Of a stretch of DNA of 7,626 nucleotides, positions 1-5,012 are shown in pieces. The notes beneath the pieces are model-generated. The model was not told where the DNA came from. It was given only the letters and a program-made list of their open reading frames with translations, and ran no database searches. Source of the stretch: Candidatus Peregrinibacteria bacterium CG_4_10_14_0_2_um_filter_43_11 (GTDB lineage Bacteria > Patescibacteriota > Gracilibacteria > UM-FILTER-43-11); contig PFOK01000102.1 of the NCBI GenBank assembly GCA_002792495.1, positions 1 through 7,626 of the forward strand, read 5' to 3'. Position numbers and translations under genes: made by a program. Every line of letters begins with the position of its first letter. The stretch's first letter is position 1.

Positions 1-124
1 TACAGTGGCTTTGTGATGCTGGGAATGATCGCTTTGTTGCTAAAAGTTTTATGTTAACACTACCTAGCAATAAGATAAATGGAAACATAGCAGAACCACT
101 ACAGAGACGTGTTCCTTAAAATAG

Positions 125-401
125 CTTCAACCCATTTGAATGTATGAAAAAGATATAAGGCAATGGGGGTTTGGGGGCAAACGGGCGTTCTATAAAAAAA
201 TGAAGGGTACAACGCTGAATTACGCCTCGTGAGCCCCCAAACAAGATGTGAGCAAACCGTTCTGAAGTGAAAGGTTTTTAAAAAAACCTGAAACAGAAGA
301 CTTCGGTATGAAAAAAATACGAAAATGAAATGAAGTATTTTTAATAGCCGGAGAGGTTTGCCCTACTGGAGTTTTGCGCAACTTTTGCGATCAAAAGTGG
401 C
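125..401. ncRNA. Candidate structured RNA or mobile-element remnant
   Basis: Nested complementary segments suggest a folded RNA. A 10-bp perfect stem pairs 169-178 (GTTTGGGGGC) with 233-242. Inside it GCGTT at 185-189 can pair with AACGC at 211-215, or GGCGT at 184-188 with ACGCC at 222-226. A 7-bp stem pairs 252-258 (GCAAACC) with 355-361. Inside that, 272-279 pairs with 282-289 and 313-320 (AAAAATAC) pairs with 335-342. A small hairpin closes the series at 378-401. Strand and ends are unknown, and no known RNA family was recognised. Decayed ends of a transposon or intron would look similar. Confidence 0.25.
378..401. repeat. Short hairpin with CGAT loop
   Basis: ACTTTTG at 381-387 and CAAAAGT at 392-398 are perfect inverted repeats around a CGAT loop. 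They extend by two G-C pairs (378-379 with 400-401) past one A/G mismatch. A run of seven A follows at 403-409, so on the minus strand an oligo-T precedes rather than follows the stem. It therefore does not qualify as a minus-strand terminator. Confidence 0.45.
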
Positions 402-517
402 TAAAAAAAGACTTTCCAAAATAGCATCTGTGAACATTTATAACGTGCAGAGTGGAAGAAACATTCAATCTAACTTTACTGGATGGTTCGCATAAGGATT
501 GTTATGGGGGTTTTTCA

Positions 518-546
518 TTGACAAATCTCATTTTTTAATATATTTT
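518..546 (+). promoter_or_regulatory. Sigma70-type promoter of comEC
   Basis: A perfect -35 box TTGACA at 518-523 is followed after 17 bases by TATTTT at 541-546, which matches the -10 consensus at 4 of 6 positions. Predicted transcription starts near 553, giving a leader of about 38 bases before the comEC ATG. A second TTGACA at 545-550 has no suitable -10 partner. Confidence 0.5.
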
Positions 547-590
547 GACACACTCTATAAAGACCTTCCCGTTTCTAATTTATTTTAGCC

Positions 591-2066
591 ATGAGAACGT
601 CTTTTTTTGTCATTACCACCCTGATCGGTTTTCTTGCGGGAGTCCTCCTTTATTTGGTCATGCAGCCGCCTTTGAATTGGCTTTTTTGTATAAATTTTTT
701 GTTCATACCTCTTTTTCTTAGTTTCAGATTCAAAAAACCATTATTCTGTATACTTTTTTTGTTCATAATTTCACTCGGGCTTGGTTTAACACGTGCCACC
801 TTTTGTGAGCATTTTCCGACGCCTTTGGATGTGGATTTTTACAATGAGCAAAGGATGGAATTAGAAGGTGTGATTACCGAAGTCGATATTCGTCGGGATC
901 AGGCGAAATATCGGGTAAAGGTTAAAAATTATTCGCTCCAAGATGGCACTTCGGTGAGTGGTGGTATTTTGATTTCGCTCCTCAAATACCCTCAATATCA
1001 TTATGGAGACCGCATCCGTATTTATGGGGAGCTTAAAACGCCGGTGGAATTCGACGGCTTTTCTTACAAAAACTATTTGAGTCGATACGATCTTTATTCG
1101 GTCATGTATGAACCGCGTGTCACTTTTATTACCTCAGGAGAAGGGAGTTTTTTTTGGAGCGGTATGACGATTTTTCAGAATACGTTTATGGAACGCATCA
1201 ATCGGATCTTCCCTGAGCCTTATGCCAGTTTTGAAGCGGGATTGCTCATTGGCGCGCGCAAGGGGATTCCGCCCGATCTAATGGAGCAATTCAACATCAC
1301 AGGGCTCACGCACATCATTGCCATTAGCGGGTATAACATCACTATCATCATTGTTTTTGTGTTATGGATGCTCAAAGGATTGTCACGGCGTATGGGGTTT
1401 GTGGTCGCGATCGGTGCCATTGTTCTTTTTACCATTTTCGTCGGAGCCAGCCCAGCGGTGGTTCGTGCCAGCATTATGGGAATTTTAGGCCTTGCTGCCC
1501 TCAATTACGGACGACAAAGCAATATTCATATTACCATTTTATTTACCGCGTTTTTGATGATTTTGTGGAATCCAAAAATTTTGTGGTGGGACGTGGGATT
1601 CCAGCTTTCTTTCATGGCGGTGATGGGGCTTATTTATGCGGCGCCTTTGTTTGAAAAAATTTCCAAAAAACTCCCCGAAGCCTTTGGGGTGCGTGAGGCG
1701 ATCACCATGACGATTTCGGCACAGGTTATGGCGTTACCGGTGATTATTTTTAATTTCGAGAGATTGTCACTTATTTCGCCCATCTCCAACCTTCTTGTTT
1801 CTTTCGCGATTCCGCCGGCCATGTTGTTTGGGTTTGTGGCGGTGATCTTTTCCTTCGTTTTTTACCCGCTTAGTATGTTGTTCGGCTATCTGGCATGGGG
1901 AGTGTTGTCTTATATCATCAAAGTCATCGAATGGACCTCTCAAATTCCGTATGCCAGTGTGGATTTGCCGGGTATGCGTTTGTGGATGCTATTTGGGTAT
2001 TACATCGCCCTGATTTTGTTTTTGATATGGGTTTACAAAAGGAGGAAATTAAAAATGAATGGGTAA
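591..2066 (+). CDS. comEC: ComEC/Rec2-family DNA uptake channel, without nuclease domain
   Basis: This is the polytopic inner-membrane channel that passes single-stranded DNA into the cytoplasm during natural transformation. The 491 residues begin with two or three membrane segments (about 5-68). A soluble DUF4131/OB-like part follows (about 85-180, containing GDRIRIYGELKTP). The Competence domain (about 210-480) carries the family blocks FEAGLLIGARKGIP (215-227), TGLTHIIAISGYNI (237-250), VGASPAVVRASIMG (284-297), DVGFQLSFMAVMG (334-346) and ISPISNLL (395-402). Many family members continue into a metallo-beta-lactamase-like nuclease domain; here the protein stops with a basic tail (YKRRKLK) after the last helix. 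The ATG at 591 lies just before the first hydrophobic segment, and no strong ribosome-binding site is visible. It is a single gene with its own promoter. Family assignment is firm; activity is inferred. Confidence 0.93.
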   Translation: MRTSFFVITTLIGFLAGVLLYLVMQPPLNWLFCINFLFIPLFLSFRFKKPLFCILFLFIISLGLGLTRATFCEHFPTPLDVDFYNEQRMELEGVITEVDIRRDQAKYRVKVKNYSLQDGTSVSGGILISLLKYPQYHYGDRIRIYGELKTPVEFDGFSYKNYLSRYDLYSVMYEPRVTFITSGEGSFFWSGMTIFQNTFMERINRIFPEPYASFEAGLLIGARKGIPPDLMEQFNITGLTHIIAISGYNITIIIVFVLWMLKGLSRRMGFVVAIGAIVLFTIFVGASPAVVRASIMGILGLAALNYGRQSNIHITILFTAFLMILWNPKILWWDVGFQLSFMAVMGLIYAAPLFEKISKKLPEAFGVREAITMTISAQVMALPVIIFNFERLSLISPISNLLVSFAIPPAMLFGFVAVIFSFVFYPLSMLFGYLAWGVLSYIIKVIEWTSQIPYASVDLPGMRLWMLFGYYIALILFLIWVYKRRKLKMNG

Positions 2067-2071
2067 TTGTG

Positions 2072-2092
2072 GGGACGCGCCATGACGCGCCC
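2072..2092. terminator. GC-rich palindrome between convergent genes
   Basis: Within the 33-bp gap between comEC and the NRS/ER-like gene, GGG-A-CGCG (2072-2079) pairs with CGCG-C-CC (2086-2092) around CCATGA, with one A/C mismatch. It can also be read as two direct copies of GACGCGCC (2074-2081, 2084-2091). On the plus strand a T-rich run follows (TTTATTTT). It resembles a degenerate REP-type palindrome and may end transcription from both sides. Confidence 0.35.
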
Positions 2093-2099
2093 GTACCGT

Positions 2100-2942
2100 T
2101 TATTTTCCTGCATTCCTTTTGTAATCCTCCAATATTCGTCGCAATGATTCTGTGAGTGGTGGCATGTGCACCCCTAGTTCTTCACGTTTGTCGGTACTTA
2201 ACACACAATTGGATCGTCGTATACAAAGGGCGTCTTCTTCCTCCTTGGGCATCAGGTTGATTTGAAAATTAGGATCCACGATTTCTTTGTACATCGTCAT
2301 GATTTCCTCATGGTTCATCGCGCCGATGTTTGTCATGTTAAAAATGCCTTTCTGACCCATTTCGATCAGCTTCATGGAGGCCGGAATGAAATCTTCGATC
2401 ACGGTGCAGGAGTTGCGCTTATTGATCATTTTGGGGTATTTGAGCATTTTATCGATCAGGTTTTTGGGATGAGGCCGTCCTAAAATCGGGATGCGAACAC
2501 GCAATTGCAATACGTTTGAAAATTCCTTTAATGCTTTTTCAGAAAGCACGCGTGAACGACTATAGAGTGATCCGAAAAAATCAGGTTCATCGTTTTCTTT
2601 GTATCCTCCTTCCGGTTCGCCGTTATACACACAGCCACTACTGAGTTGCGCCATATAAACTCCCATCCCGTTGGCGATGGAGGCGATGTTGATGCTTCCA
2701 GCGACGTTGATGCTCAGTGTTTCGATGGGATTTGTCTCACACCAGTCCACATTCGGTTTTCCGGTTACTCCTGTTGCGTTCATGACCATGTCCGGTTTTG
2801 CTTCCTCGAATAATGCTTTGACTTGGTTGTAATCCCTAATTTCAATGCGTTTTGCAATGACTTCAAAACCCGCTTCCCCGAAGGCTTTCAGAAAATGAGA
2901 GCCAATAAACCCCGTGTGACCAAAAAGTAGAATCTTTTTCAT
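2100..2942 (-). CDS. NRS/ER-like dTDP-4-dehydro-6-deoxysugar epimerase/reductase
   Basis: This is an extended short-chain dehydrogenase/reductase of the RmlD group. It most resembles the C-terminal half of plant rhamnose synthase and the stand-alone NRS/ER enzymes, which turn a 4-keto-6-deoxy sugar nucleotide into the rhamnose form using NAD(P)H. The nucleotide-binding motif GHTGFIG is at 8-14. The block TGVTGKPNVDWCE (57-69) and SSGCVY (101-106) are typical of the group, as are LQLRVRIPI (145-153), NLIDKMLKY (161-169) and RRSNCVLST (242-250). In the YxxxK catalytic motif, Tyr127 is present but the lysine position is Arg131 (YSRSR). The length of 280 residues suits a complete single-domain enzyme. 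No rmlA, rmlB or rmlC gene accompanies it, so the exact sugar substrate is not shown. Translation starts at the ATG ending at 2942, directly before the Rossmann motif; transcription probably starts near 2971. Confidence 0.85.
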   Translation of the reverse strand: MKKILLFGHTGFIGSHFLKAFGEAGFEVIAKRIEIRDYNQVKALFEEAKPDMVMNATGVTGKPNVDWCETNPIETLSINVAGSINIASIANGMGVYMAQLSSGCVYNGEPEGGYKENDEPDFFGSLYSRSRVLSEKALKEFSNVLQLRVRIPILGRPHPKNLIDKMLKYPKMINKRNSCTVIEDFIPASMKLIEMGQKGIFNMTNIGAMNHEEIMTMYKEIVDPNFQINLMPKEEEDALCIRRSNCVLSTDKREELGVHMPPLTESLRRILEDYKRNAGK

Positions 2943-2953
2943 AATATAATAAA

Positions 2954-2982
2954 TTGACTTTTAAAAACAACAACCTTAATAT
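2954..2982 (+). promoter_or_regulatory. Promoter of tRNA-Lys
   Basis: TTGACT at 2954-2959 and TAATAT at 2977-2982 are 17 bases apart, facing the tRNA. Transcription would start near 2989, about 29 bases before the mature tRNA 5' end. Its -10 overlaps that of the minus-strand promoter at 2978-3006. Confidence 0.5.
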
Positions 2983-2994
2983 ATCAGGGTTGTT
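2969..2994. repeat. 7-bp dyad around the shared -10
   Basis: AACAACC (2969-2975) and GGTTGTT (2988-2994) form a perfect inverted repeat with a 12-base AT-rich spacer. Seven T residues (2993-2999) overlap its right end on the plus strand. It could be an operator, the symmetric initial transcribed regions of two divergent promoters, or a weak terminator for incoming plus-strand transcripts. Confidence 0.45.
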
Positions 2995-3006
2995 TTTTTA
3001 AAACAA
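2978..3006 (-). promoter_or_regulatory. Promoter of the NRS/ER-like gene, sharing a -10 region
   Basis: Read on the minus strand, TTGTTT (3001-3006) and TATATT (2978-2983) are separated by 17 bases. The -10 matches consensus at 5 of 6 positions, the -35 at only 3 of 6. The predicted start near 2971 leaves a leader of about 29 bases before the ATG. Confidence 0.4.
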
Positions 3007-3017
3007 CGTTAATCTGT

Positions 3018-3093
3018 GGGTCAGTAGCTCAGTTGGTAGAGCAGTAGCCTTTTAAGCTATTGGTCCCGGGTTCGAGTCCCGGCTGACCCACCA
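3018..3093 (+). tRNA. tRNA-Lys (anticodon UUU)
   Basis: The cloverleaf is complete. The acceptor stem GGGTCAG (3018-3024) pairs with CTGACCC (3083-3089). The D stem is GCTC/GAGC (3027-3030, 3039-3042). The anticodon stem is GTAGC/GCTAT (one G-T pair) with loop CTTTTAA and anticodon TTT at 3051-3053. The T arm is CCGGG-TTCGAGT-CCCGG (3066-3082). The discriminator is A at 3090, and the 3' CCA is encoded (3091-3093). It is a lone tRNA between a promoter and a terminator-like hairpin. Confidence 0.96.
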
Positions 3094-3096
3094 CAA

Positions 3097-3121
3097 AAAA
3101 GCTCTCCAATCGGGGTCTTTT
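3097..3121 (+). terminator. Hairpin after tRNA-Lys
   Basis: AAAAG-C-TCTC (3097-3106) pairs with GGGG-T-CTTTT (3112-3121) around CAATC, with one C/T mismatch and two G-T wobbles. It ends in a short T run, so it is a plausible but imperfect intrinsic terminator. Readthrough would supply transcription to the EamA gene, which has no other obvious promoter. Confidence 0.4.
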
Positions 3122-3137
3122 CTGTTGATATGTGACT

Positions 3138-4037
3138 ATGGCATTATCCAAAGGGCGCACAGGGGAATTTTTTATCATGACAGAAGCTTTGCTGTATGCC
3201 CTTTTTCCCATTCTGATTGTTCATACCACCAAACTCATGCCGCCGATTCTGTTTGCGGCTTCTAGTACCTTATTTTCCGCGTTGGTTTTGTTTGTTTATT
3301 TGGTTGTCAAAAAACAGATTCGAACCCTTTATAATCCAAAAGCCTTCAAATATATCCTTGGCGTAACCCTGTTTATCGTCATCATCCCTTCGGTTCTTAT
3401 CTACTTTGGGGCGAGCCATACTTCGGGCGTGAACACGGCTATTTTATTGCAAACGGAAATTCTATTCACGTTTCTTATCGTTGGCGTTTTTACTCGTGAG
3501 CGGATCACTTTAAAAAAAATATCCGGTGCGTTACTGGTTGCTTTTGGGGCGGTCATTATTTTGTACAACGGTGATTTTTCAGTCAATTCGGCGGATTTAC
3601 TCATCATTGCGGGGGCTGCATTTTACCCCTTGGGGAATATTTGTGCCAAAAAAGCGCTTGAGCTCGCTACACCCGTTGCTATTTTATTCATTCGTGCTTT
3701 CGTGGGTGGCAATATTTTGCTGTTGATCAGTTTGTTGTTCGAAAATTACACACTATCCGTATCACATTATATTTCTGACAATTTTCTTTTTTTGGCCGCG
3801 AACGGCGTTTTTATCTACTGCGTTTCAAAGCTGTTATGGTATGAGGGTCTAAAACGAATGGACATCACAAAAGCCATTCCGCTCGGTATGACATATCCCG
3901 CCTTTAGTCTTGTGTACGCTTATTTTCTTTTGCGTGAAATACCGACTTTTTATCAATTGCTGGGGTTTATTGTTATTTTTTCGGGGGTTTTCTTCCTCAT
4001 CAAAAAAGGAAAAAAGACAATTGAGTTAACCATTTAA
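3138..4037 (+). CDS. EamA/DMT-superfamily transporter
   Basis: This is a ten-helix membrane carrier of the drug/metabolite transporter superfamily with two EamA repeats. Members export or import small metabolites such as amino acids, purines or nucleotide sugars; the substrate cannot be read from the sequence. Repeat one ends with the typical stretch GVNTAILLQTEILFTFLIVG (97-116) and GALLVAFGAVIILY (130-143). Repeat two ends with DITKAIPLGMTYPAFSLVYA (242-261) and GFIVIFSGVFFLI (276-288). The basic tail KKGKK faces the cytoplasm. With the ATG at 3138 the protein has 299 residues, the family's usual length. GTG at 3132 would add two residues. ATG at 3177 is also possible, with AGGGGA about 10 bases upstream; I kept the longer form because GEFF directly before helix one looks like family sequence. 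Confidence 0.88.
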   Translation: MALSKGRTGEFFIMTEALLYALFPILIVHTTKLMPPILFAASSTLFSALVLFVYLVVKKQIRTLYNPKAFKYILGVTLFIVIIPSVLIYFGASHTSGVNTAILLQTEILFTFLIVGVFTRERITLKKISGALLVAFGAVIILYNGDFSVNSADLLIIAGAAFYPLGNICAKKALELATPVAILFIRAFVGGNILLLISLLFENYTLSVSHYISDNFLFLAANGVFIYCVSKLLWYEGLKRMDITKAIPLGMTYPAFSLVYAYFLLREIPTFYQLLGFIVIFSGVFFLIKKGKKTIELTI

Positions 4038-4048
4038 CAGTCACTCAA
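4021..4048. terminator. Weak dyad between convergent genes
   Basis: GTTAA (4025-4029) pairs with TTAAC (4034-4038) around CCAT, and the outer TTGAGT (4021-4026) is complementary to ACTCAA (4043-4048). It spans the 13-bp gap and the end of the EamA gene. AT-rich stems and short T runs make it a weak bidirectional terminator at best. Confidence 0.25.
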
Positions 4049-4050
4049 AT

Positions 4051-4611
4051 TTATTCGTTTTCTTCGCTTCCAATAAAGCTCGACACCACAAACGTGATGG
4101 CAGGCAGGGCGAACCACACGTTGTAATTGTTGATCATCAAGCGAACGAGTTCCGATTGACGGTAAATTCCTAAAACCGCTTCGTTGATGACCATGCCGCC
4201 CTCCTGTACCAGAGAAGCTCCGGAAGCGTAAATAAGGATGGTGCTTGTGATGAGGCCGGCACTCAATATTCCATAGGTCATCATCAGTATCAAATTCAGA
4301 ACTGTGGAATTGTTTCGGTCCGCGTTGATTTCGAAGCGTCCGCGTGTGGTGATCAATACGATAGTGAATACAAAAATGACGATTTTAAGAATGATGAGAG
4401 AACTTGGGCTCGCGGAAAGGACGTGAACGATCGGGGTGTCTCCCAGCAAATAACGTTGAATCAAATTGCCTATACCGTCCGCTGTCAGAATGGCAATATA
4501 GCTACTGATGATGATTTTGAGTGTTTGGCTTCGACCAATAATAAAACTGTACGCGATGATGACCGCGAAGAATACAATTACGAATAAGTCCCAGCTCAGA
4601 TTGATTTCCAT
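4051..4611 (-). CDS. Small multi-pass membrane protein, CvpA-like at most
   Basis: I do not recognise this 186-residue protein with confidence. It has about five hydrophobic segments (near 7-27, 33-50, 71-88, 105-129 and 165-181). A short polar loop RGRFEINADRNNS lies at 90-102, and the C-terminus is acidic (GSEENE). The opening WDLFVIVFFAVIIAYSFIIG, with a glycine-containing turn, recalls CvpA (colicin V production) proteins, which also have about four helices and under 200 residues; this is only a resemblance. There is no signal peptide cleavage site or catalytic motif. It is a single gene driven by a near-consensus promoter at 4633-4661. The ATG at 4611 directly precedes helix one and has no strong ribosome-binding site. 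Confidence 0.75.
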   Translation of the reverse strand: MEINLSWDLFVIVFFAVIIAYSFIIGRSQTLKIIISSYIAILTADGIGNLIQRYLLGDTPIVHVLSASPSSLIILKIVIFVFTIVLITTRGRFEINADRNNSTVLNLILMMTYGILSAGLITSTILIYASGASLVQEGGMVINEAVLGIYRQSELVRLMINNYNVWFALPAITFVVSSFIGSEENE

Positions 4612-4632
4612 CTTTATTTTTTATTTGACGCT

Positions 4633-4661
4633 ATTATACGCTTCTGCGGAATGAGTGGCAA
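4633..4661 (-). promoter_or_regulatory. Near-consensus sigma70 promoter of the CvpA-like gene
   Basis: On the minus strand TTGCCA (4656-4661) and a perfect TATAAT (4633-4638) are 17 bases apart. Predicted start is near 4626, leaving a leader of about 15 bases before the ATG. It lies between the tRNA-derived repeats and the gene, so the gene need not depend on tRNA readthrough. Confidence 0.7.
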
Positions 4662-4703
4662 ATTTTTTAGTAAAAATGCATCCCCTGATTGGCAGATAGG
4701 AAA

Positions 4704-4883
4704 TGGTGTCACCAGGTGGATTTGCCTGCCCGCCTTTGGAGGGATCCACCGATCCGCCTTAGGTGGACTTATGAGTCCTATAATCTGAAAAATTGGTGTC
4801 ACCAGGTGGATTTGCCTGCCCGCCTTTGGAGGGATCCACCGATCCGCCTTAGGCGGACTTATGAGTCCTATAATCTGAAAAAT
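4704..4883 (-). repeat. Two 90-bp tandem units derived from the tRNA 3' part
   Basis: Units 4704-4793 and 4794-4883 are identical except T at 4764 versus C at 4854. Each begins (plus strand) with the same 21 bases as 4884-4904 of the neighbouring tRNA, that is CCA, discriminator, acceptor strand and one side of the T arm. Each also carries the 12 bases CTTATGAGTCCT of the anticodon loop region (4768-4779, 4858-4869, matching 4921-4932). Between them, 16 tRNA bases are replaced by 43 bases with two hairpins, CCCGCC-TTT-GGAGGG and TCCGCC-TTA-GGCGGA (unit 2; GGTGGA in unit 1). TCGGTGG of the T stem still appears inside the insert. The unit ends with a 14-base linker not found in the tRNA. There is no 5' half, so the units are not functional tRNAs. 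Confidence 0.85.
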
Positions 4884-4960
4884 TGGTGTCACCAGGTGGA
4901 TTTGAACCACCGACCTCAGGCTTATGAGTCCTGCGCTCTAACCAGCTGAGCTATGGTGAC
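4884..4960 (-). tRNA. tRNA with CAU anticodon (Met, or Ile2)
   Basis: On the minus strand the acceptor stem GTCACCA pairs with TGGTGAC. The D stem is GCTC/GAGC with loop AGCTGGTTA. The anticodon arm is CAGGA-CTCATAA-GCCTG, with anticodon CAT at 4924-4926 and an A/G mismatch closing the loop. The T arm is GGTGG-TTCAAAT-CCACC. Discriminator A and encoded CCA end at 4884. The acceptor stem begins with a normal G-C pair, unlike most initiator tRNAs. Elongator Met and lysidine-modified Ile2 tRNAs cannot be separated by eye; I favour Met. Two partial copies of its 3' portion follow directly downstream. Confidence 0.93.
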
Positions 4961-4977
4961 ACATAAAATGCCCAAAT

Positions 4978-5006
4978 AATTTAACGTTTTTTTAGGGTTA
5001 CGGCAA
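4978..5006 (-). promoter_or_regulatory. Possible promoter of the CAU tRNA
   Basis: On the minus strand TTGCCG (5001-5006) and TAAATT (4978-4983) are 17 bases apart, each matching consensus at 4 of 6 positions. Transcription would begin about 12 bases before the tRNA. The -35 lies just after the permease stop codon, with no terminator between, so readthrough from the permease is also possible. Confidence 0.4.
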
Positions 5007-5012
5007 GGTTTT

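Larger units (their letters stand above)
1..517. other. Stretch without a supported gene, rich in inverted repeats
   Basis: No frame gives a convincing protein. At the left edge two plus frames are open from base 1 or 3 until TAA codons at 55-57 and 117-119, so the 3' end of an upstream gene may be included, but the frames contradict each other. The rest holds many stop codons on both strands. Several perfect inverted repeats lie between 125 and 401. From 402 to 517 I see only AT-rich sequence with no clear signal. I found no match by eye to tmRNA, RNase P RNA, SRP RNA or a tRNA. Confidence 0.5.

Noticed and set aside
1..119. C-terminal end of an upstream gene
   Set aside because: Plus frames 1 (to TAA at 55) and 3 (to TAA at 117) are both open from the edge, and a minus frame from ATG at 88 also runs off the edge. 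With so few codons none can be preferred.
60..480. tmRNA, RNase P RNA or SRP RNA
   Set aside because: I could not find the tRNA-like end and tag frame of tmRNA, the GAGGAAAGTCC-type core of RNase P RNA, or the GGTCAGG/GGAAGGAAGCA elements of SRP RNA on either strand.
3029..3211. 60-residue minus-strand frame containing GQPGLEPGTNSLKG
   Set aside because: It is antisense to tRNA-Lys and the start of the EamA gene; this peptide is a well-known spurious translation of tRNA antisense sequence.
4704..4883. CRISPR array
   Set aside because: The two 90-bp units are contiguous and identical throughout, with no unique spacers, and they match the adjacent tRNA.
4614..4910. 98-residue minus-strand frame with a repeated 30-residue peptide
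   Set aside because: The repeat unit is 90 bp, a multiple of three, so any open frame through it repeats. The frame covers the tRNA-derived array and runs into the tRNA itself.
4689..4949. 86-residue plus-strand frame ending in CHQVDLNHRPQAYES
   Set aside because: This is the classic false reading frame antisense to a tRNA gene.
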